Assembly: GCF_001522545.3 (NCBI RefSeq)
Contig: NC_031782.1
Span: 15,061,028-15,125,027, forward strand
Reading direction: 5' to 3'
From: Parus major
Taxonomy: Eukaryota > Chordata > Aves > Passeriformes > Paridae
Length of the DNA: 64,000 nt
Below are positions 45,991 to 59,075 of the stretch, one piece after another. A program made the position numbers and the translations under genes. The first letter of the stretch is position 1, and every line of letters starts with the position of its first letter. The notes below the pieces were generated by a model. That model saw only the letters and a program-made list of their open reading frames with translations. It was not told the origin of the DNA and ran no database searches.

Positions 45991-48371
45991 CTGTAGATCT
46001 CAGCAGAGAGTTAATGGAGGAGAATGAATGTGCTGCTCAGTCGGACAGGACTCCTTCATCCTCCTTTAACGACAGAACAGCTGCTTTCGTAACTACCCCC
46101 TGCAGATATTAAAGCTGAGAAAAATCCTTCTCATAGCAAACCACAAAAAGAAAGGAGCTTTCTTCTGGAATGCTGTGTCAATTAACTTCTTAGGACTCAT
46201 CTGAAGGCAGACCTATCTTGGGGTTCTCAGGCCAGGAGCCCATTGACAGATAGACCTGGACAAATCAGGCAGCGCAAATAAATCCACTGAAGAACTGGAT
46301 ATTCCTTCCTGTTTGTAAAATTTTCCTTAGCTGATCTTACCAGCTAAAGATTACAAATACATTTATAAACATCTGCTGAATAGTTTACAGGAGGAAAGGT
46401 CAGGCTCTGACGCAGGTCATGCGTTATGATCCTCATTCTGTCCACACGGCAGCCCCAGATGTGACGGCCACGGTCACGCACACGTGGCTGTGGGCTTGGC
46501 TCTGAGCAGCACAGGTGAGGGCACTGCTGAAGAGAGACAAACCTGAGCACAGATGATGTGTCTGCTTTTGCACTCCCACCAGGAGACTCGCTCTGGCTCC
46601 CTGCAGCTATCATTTTTATATAGATATAAACTTGCATTATATAATGGAGCGCTTTGGCATCCCTCCTGCTCCAGATGCTCAGGTGCTGGGCAAGGCAAGG
46701 TCACAAGTCCCAGCAGTTCCCTAACCACCAAACAGCCCCTTTAATGATGGCCTACAAATCTGGCAAAGGCAAAATTTGAAATTGTAGGAGGCACCAAAAA
46801 GCCTGGCCAACCTTGTTCAGCCCTGGCTGACAAGCTGGCTTTGATAGCACTGACGAAAAAGAAGCTGGTTAACAAGTCTGTCCCATCTCCAGTGGCCCCA
46901 GTCAGCCCCAAGGGAAGTTTCATGATGCAGCCCTTTGCAGGACACCTCCTTGAGCATAAATAAAATTGGAGGAAGCAGGAGGGAACCCTAGGGAGAGGAC
47001 CAGGGTCTCAAGTGAAAGCCTATGATGCACCAAATACATGATTCAAGTGCTCATGTAGCGGAAAAATGTTACAAAAGGAGTAGTGATGAAATAGACTGGC
47101 ACACTAGGGATTCAGAGGGTTCAGGGCAGTGTTTGCACCTTTCTAAGGTGTCAAATATCCACTATCCTGATGAAAGAGGCTCTGCTTCATCTCAGATATT
47201 TCTATTAACTCAGGTGAGTGTACACAGAAATTAGTACTTTCCTCTACAAAGCACACAAGCACAAATGGCAGAATTTCTGGAAAATGTCAGATTTGATCCC
47301 ATACTTCCCCCATTTGTGGGGAGAAAATTCTTTGCTTTCCCCTTTCCACCATTCTCAGTCAGAGTCTCTGTTTTAGGACTCTGCAATTCATTGGTCTGAC
47401 ACAATGGAGTGGTTTTTCTGCCTCTTGTGCCATAACAAAACAGCAACAACCTTCTCTGGCCATCATTTGACCCTGAACAATTTGGTCCATGAGCAGTGGA
47501 GATTCCTGTCCCATCTGCCTCTGTTTAGAGCATAGCCAAGATGTTTTGCTTCTCTTCTTGGCTAAGGCATAAATCTTGGAGTGATCCCACCACCCAGCCC
47601 TGTCCTCTGAGCTCCCCAAAGGCACACTGGCAGTTTTAAAGGCAAATTCAGTGCAGATGACCAAGCTGGCAAAGTAAATAACCCAAGGGCCCACCCTGCT
47701 CTGAGACATCACACGTAGCACAGAGGAACACAGACTGCCATGTGTCCCCTCAGTGTCCCAATCCATGAGGGAGATTCCCACAGCTCAGAGGCACGGGGTG
47801 ACAGGACACAGCTCAGAGCAGTCTCTGTCCCTCCTGGATCCTTCAGTCAAATGGAACAGGGCAGAGAGATGGAGCCAGACAGACCATTCCCTGCTCCCTG
47901 CACCTCCCAGCCCTTTGGTGTTCCTCCAATCCATCTCCCTCCTGTCACCAGCCCTTCCTGCCTCTCGTGTCCTTGTCCCAGCACCTGGGACAGAGTGGCT
48001 GGGCCACCAAGCAGAGACCTCAGAGCCCTCTCACAACATCTCCCACACCCAGGACTTCCTGACTGAATTCTCCTCACAGGATGTCTGGTGTAGCAGTCAC
48101 TCTCCACCTTGAGTCACGGCAGCCATGTGGGGAAGTCAAAGGATGATGGGTGTCCTCGGGAGACATGAGCTCCAAGTCATTCCACATGGCCAAGGTGATG
48201 CAAAGTCCATGCTGGACACACCCAAGGGCAAGTGAAACCTCTTCAGATTGAGACACTCGTCCCTTTCTCCAGGACACAGCCGAACAAAGTGCCCAGCCAC
48301 GGTCTCTGTGACACAAGGAGGGTGACGGGCTGGGTTCTCTGCTCGTGACACATTGCAGGCAGTGCTTGCCC

Positions 48372-48399
48372 AGCTTTTTATCAAAAGCTTTTTATCAAA
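48372..48399 (+). repeat. 14-bp tandem duplication
   Basis: AGCTTTTTATCAAA is present twice back to back, exactly. Confidence 0.9.
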
Positions 48400-50735
48400 T
48401 CCATTTCACAGCCCAGGGAAAGGGAAATAAGGCAACAGCAGGAGAAAAATGACAAAGATGATGTACTCCTACACAAATTTCAGCAGGTGAAGGGCCAGGA
48501 AGGACAGGAGAACTCCTTGAAAAGCACAAGAAACACAAGCCACCTAGAACTTATGATTCCTGGTTCAAGCAGAATAACTGGAAGGGACAAAAGGAACAAC
48601 TTTTGGGCTGGAAAAACTTGGGTATTGGGTGGAAGACAGTGGGGAAGAGATTAAAATCACACACATTAGCCTAGATGGAAGATTTATGCATTGCACAGAT
48701 CTGAATTTGCCCACAGCCCAGTTTCAGTACTTTCAAAAGTGGAAGCCAGTTCTGAGTGCCCACACCCAGGCAGCTGCTGCCCCTCCACCACTGCTGTGTT
48801 TGACCATTTGCCCCAGTGGAGATCCCATCTGAGGCTGTTCAGGGTAACTGTGAAGGATAAAGGGGCTTGAGTTTAAAAGCATCTCTGCCTCTTGCCCTCC
48901 TCCAACTCCCAGGAAGAAAAGCCCTTTGAAAAAAGGGACTTGGATATTTTTTTTCACTCTTCAGTTGCATGCCCTACCCTTCTCTGGGAGCTGGCAGACC
49001 CTCACCCATCTAGAAATACCAGCTGCTTGCCAGCCCTCAGGCTGCTGCTTGTTAGTTCCTTTTTATGGAGTAAGGCTGGATAGTGCAACACACAGTGGGA
49101 TTTGTTGGTTGGGGGGTTTTTGTACCTCCTAGCTGGCATTCTTGCCTTCCTGGACAAAAACAGGTCAACCTCATGCTGAGAAGACACGTTTGTCAGTGGC
49201 TCACCTCTGCTGAAGACCTGGTAATGACTTCTGAACATTCCCCGGCTCCAAAGGTTAGACATAAATCAGTGACTAAATCCCAGGATGCACTGTTCCTCCA
49301 GCTGCTTGCTGGGGAATTGTCCATGTTTGATTCTTGTTGCAGATAGCCCAGAAAGCCAAAATTCATCAGTGAGCAGCTGAGCTGCTCAGGAGTCTACTGG
49401 GAAAACATTTCTAGAGCTCCACAAATGAAAACCACTTCTCCCGGGCTCTTATTCTGCTCACTGCACTCTCTACCCCATATGTCAACTTGTCACAGTTCTC
49501 ACTTGCCAGCAGCTGCCTGACCCTGCTTGGGTGGTGGCAGGAGTAGAGGAGAAGAAACACGGAGCCAAGAGTTAAAATGAGCAGAGATGTTCTTGGCAGA
49601 CAAGGGCAGAGAACACAGGACTGGCAGCCTTCAGGCTCGCGAGCTGCGCGCTGCACCGAGGTCCCAGCTCTGCTCCATGGACCGTCCCACAACAACCAGG
49701 AAATTCGTGCCCTGGAGGAGCTCAGACTGCACAAACCACAGAGCCACCAGCATGGAGTGGCTCAGCTCTACCTGGGCAACCAGTGCCACCCCAGCTGTGG
49801 GAGCTGCTGACCACAGCCCCGTTGTGGCGGCTGGCATCCCCTGCTGCAGGACATCTCCAGGGGGAGCCCAGACCTCCAGCTCTGTGTGCAGAGCTGCCAG
49901 CGTGTGTGTCCCACCCCAGCCCAGGCACTGCAGCATGAGAAGGAGCCTCAGCTATAGCCCAGAGACATCTGAGCTCAGTAGCAGCATCTGACGACAGATG
50001 TGTGTCTTGCAACATCGCTACTGAAGTGTCTTTTCCTTTCAAAGTAGGAATCATTTTCCTTCACGTAATAGTGCAGGCAAATATAATCCTATTAACAGGG
50101 CTATTAAACTAAACAATACTTGGCACGCCATGACCTAAAGAAACAATCCACCAGCACCGACAGCTTGTAAACAGCCCCATCCCTGAGGCAAAATGGGCAT
50201 TTCCTATGCCCGAGTGCCCTCCTGGCCAGCACCCTCCCACCCTGCTGCTGCACCAAGCTCTGCAGGACACCCAGTCCTTAAATGTGTGGGAGGGCACTGA
50301 AGGAAAAAGCTGGTGTCTGCATAAAAACTGTCTTTCCTGAGACGAGTGGGCCCCTTTCCATCCCACTATCCCAGCCTCTAAATCAAATTTACTCCCTAAC
50401 TCAATTAGCATTCACTCAAGTTTACACCAAGACAAGGCTTGGATCTTTGTTGGCATCTCTGCAATGGCTCTCATCTCTTGGGTTTAGAGCTCTTTTGCTC
50501 CTCCACATATCTGAATTCCCAATCCAGCCATGCCTGAATTGAAAGACTGGGCTCACATCTTTTTTCAGTAGGCCTGTCAATTAAAGTTCTGCCTTCTGGT
50601 CTGGTCTCTCAACTGAAGCAGTTCTATTTCTTGCCCCACTCCTCCACAAATGCACCTGGCCTGTTCTCTTTGAACACTAGGATGGAGGTACTCTGTGTGC
50701 AGCCCTGGGCACTGCCTTGCTCTCTGTAACCCAGG

Positions 50736-50952
50736 AAATCACAGAATTCACAGAATCACAGGCTTGAAAGAGACCTTCAAGATCATCCAGTCCAACCCAT
50801 GCCCTGACACCTCAGCCAGACCATGGCAGTGAGTGCCACATCCAATCATTTTTTAAACACATCCAGGGCTGGTGACTCCACCACCTCCCCAGGCAGACCA
50901 TCCCAGTACTTTATCACCCTTTCTGTAAAAAAAAATTTCCTAATAGCTGTCA
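50736..50952 (-). mobile_element. CR1 LINE 3'-end fragment
   Basis: The plus strand shows TTCACAGAATCACAGGCTTG, AAGATCATCCAGTCCAACCC, GTGAGTGCCACATCC, GGTGACTCCACCACCTCCCC and a TTTCTGTAAAAAAAAATTTCC block. This is the reverse complement of the CR1 terminus. Confidence 0.93.
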
Positions 50953-53900
50953 TTTCATGGTGCTGCAGCAGCAGAAGAGCAAGGAGAAGAGTTTGGGCTG
51001 GGGAGCCATTTGTGGTGGCAGAAAGGCTTTTAGCAGCATGAAATGCTGTGTTTACCCTATGGGGCACTAAACCACGATCAGCAAAGGAGGAACCCATGGA
51101 GACAAAACACAGTGTTGATGACCAAATACTGTCTCCTGATTGCTCCTCAGAGCTACCCACACAACAGGAGCTCTACAGATCTATGTGCTGTGTAAAGCAC
51201 TTGTCTCTGGCCTCCCAGCACTGCTGGTCTCCCCAGTGGCTCCACGGAGAGCTGACACTCTTGTCTGTCTAAGCACTGCTGGTTCCCTTCCCCTGCAGTG
51301 AGATCAGACCAAAACCAGAGCCATCACCTTTCTGTGCCTCTCTGCCCACACTTTATCCCTGCCTTTGAGCCCAGAGTGCTGTCCTGGGTGCACAGAGGCA
51401 TCTTCTCCTCTGTCCTTTCCACGCAGTGCATCCCTCAGCCCCTTGCTGAGCAGCTCTTCTCTCTGTGGGATGAGATCCACTGCAGACGATGTGTTGGCAG
51501 AGATCGTCCACCAGACGGGTGAGGGATGTTTTCTCATCATCCCAAGCACTTCTGCCAGTTCCAAGATGAGGAGCGGAGGTGTTTGTCCAAGTGACATCCT
51601 TGGCTATGCTCTGTGCTGGAGCTGGGGTGTCCAAAGAGATGCATCATCCTACCACTCTGCTCTGGGAGATCTGCTCCAGCCCCACCAACATATGGAAATT
51701 GGATTCCTCTTGAAGCAGGAGAGACACCCCAAACCCCACTAGTCACTTTTCAATTCCTTTGTTATTGTATATTACCTTAGAAACCTTTGCAAAACCAGTA
51801 ATGGTCACAAACCTAAACCCATTTCCAATGAACAGCGTGAATCCCAAAAGAGTCCCAGCAAGAAAACCTGGACTTGAGAAAATGCCACATTAAGTGGCAC
51901 AGTGAAAATTGCTCGTTGTGTCTTGACTCTTGCACAGCCCAGCTACTTCATATTTTCTCCCAGCCAATTTGACTTTCCTTGTTGTTTCATTTTATGGGGA
52001 AGATTTTGATCATTGCTGGTTTTTATCTCCCTCATCTTCTTTTATGAGGAAAATGTATTGGAAATTCCCCCTCACACAAAACAAAGGGAAGCAGTGACAA
52101 ATGGATCTCAGAGGATGAACTGATCAGCTGCTTTCTCAAGGCTTTCATCTGGCCAGAGGCTGAGATAAGGCTAAGATGAGCAGCCCAGCACTAAAACACT
52201 CCACGGGATCTGATAGGATGAGGACCTACAAATCTGCCCCTATCAGAAAGTACAATCAAATTACAGGAATTCACTCAGGTAAACAAATAATCCCAAGATG
52301 TGTCCAGATATGCACAGGGTGATTCAATCCAACAATAAATAGACCAGACACAGCTCCAGCCACTTAAACTGACCACAGCACTCTCCACTGCCCAGCTCAC
52401 CCCCCCAAATTCCCCGAATAACAGGCATTCTGCCTTGTTCAAACAAACAATATTTATTTTATTCTTACGTAAAATTGTACGGGTTCTGCAGATATAAACA
52501 TGGGTAAACATTGCCTCCTGTCCCTGGTGCTGCAGTGCACAGCAGAGTCTCGGGGAGAGGAGGGCTTGCACTCACCTCCCAGCTCTGCCAGACCTTCCCA
52601 AAACACTTTGCACTGGTCAAGCATCTTGGGTTTTGGTGTCCATCAGTCCGAGCACCCACAGCCAGTGTCACTTCAACACATGTCAACACAAGCCAGTTCC
52701 CAAAGGTGTTGAGCTACAGTAGCTGCAAGCAGCATTCGCAGCCTTCAGCAGCCAGGCCACTTCAATTTACGTAGATAAATATTTTAAAATATTGACAACA
52801 AACATTCTGTGTTTAGTCACTGGGAAAGAGAACAAGACAGTTTTCCAAGCTGAAAGGCTGAGTTAGAGTCTTGGTGACAGCAAACAGGGGACAGAAAGAA
52901 GCACAGAGCATTACAAAACCAAGACAGCAAGTGCATATGGTGGCTTCAAGAGGCTGATTTATTTGTCTTTTAGCAAAAGCATTCAGAAACTTACTTCTTT
53001 GCCTCTTCACAGATGGTGCTAAGCCAGATTGTCCTGTTGGAACCATTACTGACAGTATCACTGAATCATCTCCATTAATCCCTATGAGGAAGGAGAGGTA
53101 ATTCTGGAAGGCTGGTGGAGGGCAAAGCCCAGGGGGACTCATTTTGTACTTTAAAAGCACTTTTGGAAAGCCAAGTTCCTGCTTTGAGCCTACAAAGCCA
53201 AAGATCAGCTCTGACCAAGGTTAGGAACAAACTCTACCCAGGTTTCTGCCAGGAAAATTCATGCAACTTGGTTTCACCTTTCAACCAGCACTCTGGGAAT
53301 TCACTAGGGATGAGGATCTAAGCTCAATCTTTCCACAAACTCATCAGCCCCAGGAGCAGGGAAAAACCATGAGAAAAAGTGCTACTTGCCAGTCACACCA
53401 CAAGTCCTTGCTGCAACAGCAGCTGGGGGATGCAAAAAGAACAAGACTGAAGAACCAGACATCAGGGGAGGTTATGAAATAAAGACCAATAAAGAATACA
53501 TCTAATTGCTCCCCAGTGCAGGCCAACCCTACAGGAGATGAAGTCTTCCAAAGCATCTTCCTAGAGGTTATGCACTTACACATTTGTTCTCTGAGAATGA
53601 GCTTACTTGGGCAAAGGGTGGGAAACCCACTTCAGTTTATTAAATAAGTGCTAACTAAAAAGGGAGAGCCTTTCTGCCACCCTCCCACCACCCTCTGTGA
53701 AGCCAAGGGCTGCAGAGCCCCTGGATTGCTCAGCACCAGCAGGCAAAGGGCAGAAGGAATGTCTGAACAGCTGATTTTTGAGTGGCACTGGGAATTTGCC
53801 AGTTCCTCGCTTTGTCCTGCAGAGTTTTGTAGCTCTCTGGAAACCCTGGGAATGAAGGAATCTGTGATGCTCAGAAATCATAAGGATTTTGTCTCCTCTG

Positions 53901-54496
53901 AAGCACTTTACTATCAAAGTTACTTCATTACCCAAAAAAGTGAGACTTTCTAGTGAATCTCAGATCCTACAAGTCATTGCAAAGCTCCCCCTTATCAAAC
54001 CTGTGTTATGGCAATGGGTAAAGCAACTGCCAAGATTAATGTTAATAATGTATTCAGGTAGAGGACATAGCAGAGGATAAGATTTTGAGAGCTGCATCCA
54101 CCCAGAGCACAACAGAGAAAATCCCTTTTATCTGCCCTAGGTCTATTCACACACTAATTCATCACCTGTGTGGGTCTCAGAGCTGCACAAACCCCAGAGC
54201 ATCACAGGAGGAAGTGATGGACTCTCCTGGACTTCTGTCTACAGCACAAGATGACTTCAGAACCTGGACTGAAGAAAAAGCTCTAAATCAGTCAGTTACT
54301 GGGGCTGGAGATGCACCTGCTGGAAAGAGCTTGGAGAAACAGCAATAATTTCTGGGGAGAAATGTACTGTTACCAGGGTACAGGTTTATTCTGGGAATAG
54401 ATAAAAGCTCCAAGGGAGCCCTGATTTCAAGTGGGGCTGTGCAGATCCACTGTGTTTATAGCACACACAGATAAGGCAGATAAAAGAAGGACTTTT
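50953..54496 (-). other. NRG2: NRG2 intron 1 stretch, unique
   Basis: No repeat family or exon was recognised. AT-rich, low-repeat parts lie at about 51750-52340 and 52740-53100. Open frames of up to 125 codons appear to be chance. Confidence 0.5.
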
Positions 54497-54710
54497 AGAT
54501 TGGAAATTCTTCCCTGTGAGGGTGGTGAGGCCCTGGTACAAGGAGCCCAGGGAAGCTGTGGCTGCCCCATCCCTGGAAGTGCTCCAGGCAAGGTTGGACG
54601 GGGCCTGGAGCAACCTGGGACAGTGGAAGGTGTCCCTGCCATGGCAGGGGGGTGGAATGAGGTGAGCTCCAAAGTCCATCACAATCCAGACCACTCTGGG
54701 ATGCTATGAA
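54497..54710 (+). mobile_element. CR1 LINE 3'-end fragment
   Basis: AGATTGGAAATTCTTCCCTG, GTGAGGGTGGTGAGGCCCTG, GTGGCTGCCCCATCCCTGG and GGTGTCCCTGCCATGGCAGG are in CR1 order. It ends near GGGATGCTATGAA. Confidence 0.93.
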
Positions 54711-57246
54711 GAGCTCAGCCTGTGCTCTGGAGGGCAGGAAGGGAAGCAGGGTGTGCTGGCCTGACAGCACAGGGCTCTGAGGACCTGCTGGGAATCGTGT
54801 CCACATCCCACACTGAGACCACACAGTGCACAGAGTGGTGCAGGCAGACACACTCCAAGGGCAGTCAAAGGAAGAGTTACAAAGTCTGGCTGAGAGGGAA
54901 TAAGTTCAGCACAGGACAGAAGAACAATCCGTTTTCAATCCTCATCAGCTACAGATCCAACATGGAACATTTTGTAAATCACCTCAAGCTTGACCTGTGG
55001 TGCTGCCAGCATCTTCTCTCTGTAGGGCAGGCCACACAAAACACCAAAAAGAAGCTCAAACACCACAGAGAAGGAATTACCAACAAACAGGAGAGTCACT
55101 CTGCCAGCAACCAGCCGGTCAAATCCTAATTAACAAGCAGCAGCAGCGGATGGATGCTCACACCAGGAGCCCCAGGACGTTTTCAGCCTCAGCTCAATGC
55201 CCAAAGCACATCACCCAGACAACTGGGGGATGACCAAAACCTTTCTCCAGCAGAAGTTCATGTTTCCCCAGCTAAGCATGGGCTGAGTTGGCTCTGCAGT
55301 GGTTCTGCAGGCTGATTTCTCTAGAGCCTGAAAGGACCTGGCTGCCTGTTCCAGCCACTCTTATTCGTGTTGTGAGCTGCAGGTGTGACCATCACAGGTC
55401 TGGGGCACACAGGGCTTGGCTGGTTGCCATGGGGTTGTTTTAAATTGTTTCTCTGCACCTGTGTCACTTCCCCAGGCACACAGGGGGGAGGGAGTGGCTG
55501 CTGACAGTTTGGTGACCAGAGCTCTCACTCCATCTCTCTGCTGGCTCCAAGCTCTCAGCTGTCTCAATAACAGAGAGTGAAGCCCCAGCTCACAGAAGCA
55601 GGGCACTGCTGAAGTGCCAGAGGAATTGCTGAACACCACAAGGGGCCCAAGGGATTTGCAGACACGAGGGTGGGCAGGCTGCATGGCCCAGACATGGGTT
55701 ACAAGCAGTGAGCAGATCCTGAGAACTGCCCCTTTCCAAGGACCTTCCTTGTGCCAGTGAGGACTTCCTAAAGCTAGCAAGGGTCCCATCTGTCCTCCCA
55801 TCGGGTTTGGAAACTCCCACTCAGTTCAGCAGACAAGCAGGAGAGCATTTCTTCTCCCTTCTACAGGGAATCATAACTTGGCTCTCCTCTCTCACCTGGG
55901 CTGCCAAACACTCCTGGTCCAGCCAGATGACCTTCACTTTATACAAAGTACAAAACCAGGCCAGAGTTCACCCAAAATTGTCTCGTTTTCCTCTCCACTT
56001 TTTGCATGACCAAATCCTCTGAAATACTTAATTTTCAGAGTCAGAACTGAGCCACCTCCAAGCCCTCAGTGCATGCTGACCCTCTAGGCTTGATAGCAAA
56101 GCTATGTTTGGGGTTTATAAAACCTCCTCTGCACCAGGTGTGGTGAGAGATGGAGAGCTCACACAGCTTAAGTGTGAGTCTTAAGCTCAGTAAGAAAAAT
56201 AAATCCTTTAATTAAACAGCTGCTTTAATAAGATAGAATTAAAGAGAAATATTGATAGTGAGTAAATGTGACATCCCTTCAGATGTTGGGAGCCCTGCAT
56301 TTCTGCATCATCCAGCAGAGCCCAGATGGATGTTCCTACAAGGCTGCACAGCTCCTGTCCCTGGAGGAAATCTCCTTTTCGGTCATCTGAGCTACATTTT
56401 CCTGCAAGAAAACCATTCCCCAGATGTATTACCAGACAGGAGGGATGTTCACTGCCACACAGGCAGTGTGATCACAGGTTCCCTGTGGGAGCTGTCACCA
56501 GGAGCTGGCTGTGCCTGTCCTGCAGCCGTGGGATCTGTGGCACAGCCCAGCCCAGGGCCATGCTGGCCACCCCACACCGCCCAGCACGGGTCACTCTGTC
56601 GTGGATCACTGACTCTCCACGCACAGTGGCTCCTGATCAGGATCACTGCGTTCACCCCTTGATCCACAGGCAGTTTTCCTGGCCAAAGGAAGGATAAGTT
56701 ACAGATTTTGTTAATAACATACAGGTTTCCCAAGCCCTAAGGACGAGGCGCAGTAGGGCATACATGGCACGTTCAAAATCACTGATTCCCTCAAGACAAC
56801 ATCTTCTGCAGTGCTCCCAACACAGAACCCACACGTAACCAGCCATGTGCAGCTGGGTTTGGGGCATTTCTGATGAGTGCTGCTGAGCTCATTTTATGAG
56901 GATTGTGCTGCAATTTACATGTTCTTTTGGAATTTCATTTGTCTTTGGTTGAATTTTCCATCTGCCTAAACATGCCCAGCGGGATGTGAGGATGCCCACA
57001 CAATTCTTGTAACGTTTCACCTGAGTGACAATGCCCACAGCTCTGCTCAGCCACCTCCCATCCTGCTCCCACTTGGCTGGCACTGGACAATGCACCATTG
57101 CCTCTGCTCCCAGGTTTGTGTGGGCAGGGGTGACAGGGGCCGAGCAGCTCAGAGCACCAAGCCCTGCTCCATTCCAGTGGGCATCGTTCCTCCAGATCCC
57201 CCCTGCACTGCAGAGCTCAGCTGGGTCATTCCAAGGGCATCTGGAT
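54711..57246 (-). other. NRG2: NRG2 intron 1 stretch, unique
   Basis: No repeat or exon was recognised. The piece at about 56190-56270 is AT-rich. Open frames reach 146 codons (55361-55801, minus) without family features. Confidence 0.5.
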
Positions 57247-57445
57247 TAAATATCGAGAATTCTTCCCTGTAAGGGTGCAGAGGCTCTGGCACAGGCTGCC
57301 CCATGCTGGAAATATTCAGGGCCAGCCAGGACTAGTAGAAGGTGTCCCTGCCCATGGCAGGGGGATTGGAATGAGATGAGCTTTAAGGTCTCTCCCAGCC
57401 CAACCAGTCTGTGATTATATGGCTCCATGTTTCTGTGGTTCTATC
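57247..57445 (+). mobile_element. CR1 LINE 3'-end fragment, internally shortened
   Basis: GAGAATTCTTCCCTGTAAGG, CTCTGGCACAGGCTGCCCC, GTGTCCCTGCCCATGGCAGG and GTCTGTGATTATATGG are CR1 blocks. The middle (between ATGCTGGAAATATTCAGG and GGACTAGTAGAAGG) lacks the usual gene-length spacer. TTCTGTGGTTCTAT repeats close it. Confidence 0.9.
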
Positions 57446-59008
57446 TCTCCTGCACTACCCAAAGCAGACACCCTTTCTGAGGGTATTTGCTTCACTCAAC
57501 CGTGCTACGTTTCAGTGAGAAAGAAGGATGCATGGAGTCACATACCCAGCTTTTGATCTCATTTGTCCAGACCTAACAATGACAAGGGAAGTTTCACAGA
57601 CCAGATGCCCAGAAGAGCTGCTGGGCAGCCTCTCCACACTGGGAGCTGTCTCTCCAAACCGAGACACCACAGTTGCACCACTCTGGCTCAGAAGTCATAA
57701 AAAAGCCTTTTCCTCCTGGAGAAAGCCAATGTCAGTCTCAGATCCGGATTCTTTTGAGTTCTAACAACCCTGGGTCCTAAGAACACCTAAACTGAGAGGT
57801 TTTTCCAGTGGGAAGGATGACAAACAGTAGTATGGGCTGCATATTTGTACAGCCCACAAAGGAGGGACAGCATTAAAACCCTGCTATGTTTTAACACCAG
57901 TACTCGATAAGGAAGAAAAAAACAATTTTTAACTGATAATTCAAATATACCTGAGTCATCCCCTCCTTTGCGTAAAAGTCACTTCTAATCCTGACATCCG
58001 GGGCAGAGCCCTCTGATTCACCCACATCCCCTTTGCACTCGCTGACTCTCCAAGCGCTGCGATCCCTTTGCTCCAGTCCTGCTGGAGGAGCCAAGCCACA
58101 CTCTGGTCACTTTTCACCTCCTTTCCAGAGCTCCCCCAGAAGGAAAGCTGAGCTGCTCCACACCAAGAGGCAGAAATCACCTTGGCTAAGCTGGGTTGGG
58201 ATCAGCCAACGAGACAGAGGTGTTTTCACTTGCCTCTGCATCGTCAAGGCACACAAGACGAGGAGATTCCTCATCACACTGAGCTGTGGAACACAACCAG
58301 CACTCAGTTGTGTTGAAGCCTTGGTGCTCATCTCAGCTCCTGCTCCTTGACAGCAGAGTGAGCCATGGAAAGTGCAAACACATGCACAAACACATCAGGG
58401 ACTGGGTCTCAGATCAGCCTCCCTTGAATCGATGTGACTTCCCAGAACATCTGTCTCCTATTGGAGCAGGTCCCTTTGCTTTCATTGACAGAAGGCTAAT
58501 TGCTCTCTGGTCACACCTTACCTGGAAAATGTGCCTTTGGGAAAGCACAGAGGATTTTCTGCTGCCTTTTTAGGCCACTAAAGCAACAGGAAGCAAGAGG
58601 CAGCCAGCAGTGGTGAGCACACGAGCATCTGAGAACCATTTGAACCAAAATTGCAAGCAGAGTCTGTGATGTTATCCTCCATGTTCCAGCCAAACAGAAT
58701 CTAAAGGCTTCTGAGGACAATGAGCACGGAGGCAGCACGAGCCCCAAACCAAACCATCCCAGAGACCACGGGCTTGCAGCAGAGTGTTAGAGGATGGGGC
58801 TTGGCAGACAGACACATTTTGGAGTTAATGTGGTTTTCTTGGTGCCATCACCAGAAAAATCAACAAGTTCAGAACCAGCACAGAGCACTCTGGCCACTGT
58901 AGGTTTGCCACAGGCAGCAGCTACAAAAATCCTCCTCCCCCAAACAGGGTAGCAAAGCAAGCAGGCCCTCCCCAGACCCAGGGGTGACACAATCACACAT
59001 TCTGCCAT
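57446..59008 (-). other. NRG2: NRG2 intron 1 stretch, unique
   Basis: No repeat, exon or notable structure was recognised. Open frames are 105 codons or fewer. Confidence 0.5.
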
Positions 59009-59075
59009 CACAGAATGGGGAAGGTTGAAGGGGCCACAGTGGGCCAGCAACCTCCCTGCTCAAGCAGGGTTTCAA
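59009..59075 (-). mobile_element. Short CR1 3'-end fragment
   Basis: CACAGAATGGGGAAGGTTG, GGGCCACAGTGGGCC and AACCTCCCTGCTCAAGCAGG match the reverse complement of a CR1 subfamily terminus. The remainder is lost or too diverged to follow. Confidence 0.75.

Larger units (their letters stand above)
44961..50735 (-). other. NRG2: NRG2 intron 1 stretch, unique
   Basis: It includes a low-repeat AT-rich block (45540-45990) and a 14-bp tandem duplication at 48372-48399. No exon, LINE or LTR was recognised. Open frames reach 140 codons (47359-47781, minus), with no resemblance to a family. Confidence 0.5.

Noticed and set aside
50953..51160. Extension of the CR1 copy at 50736-50952 into coding sequence
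   Set aside because: Beyond the CATTTCATGG words the sequence no longer follows CR1; the minus-strand frame there shows no reverse-transcriptase residues.
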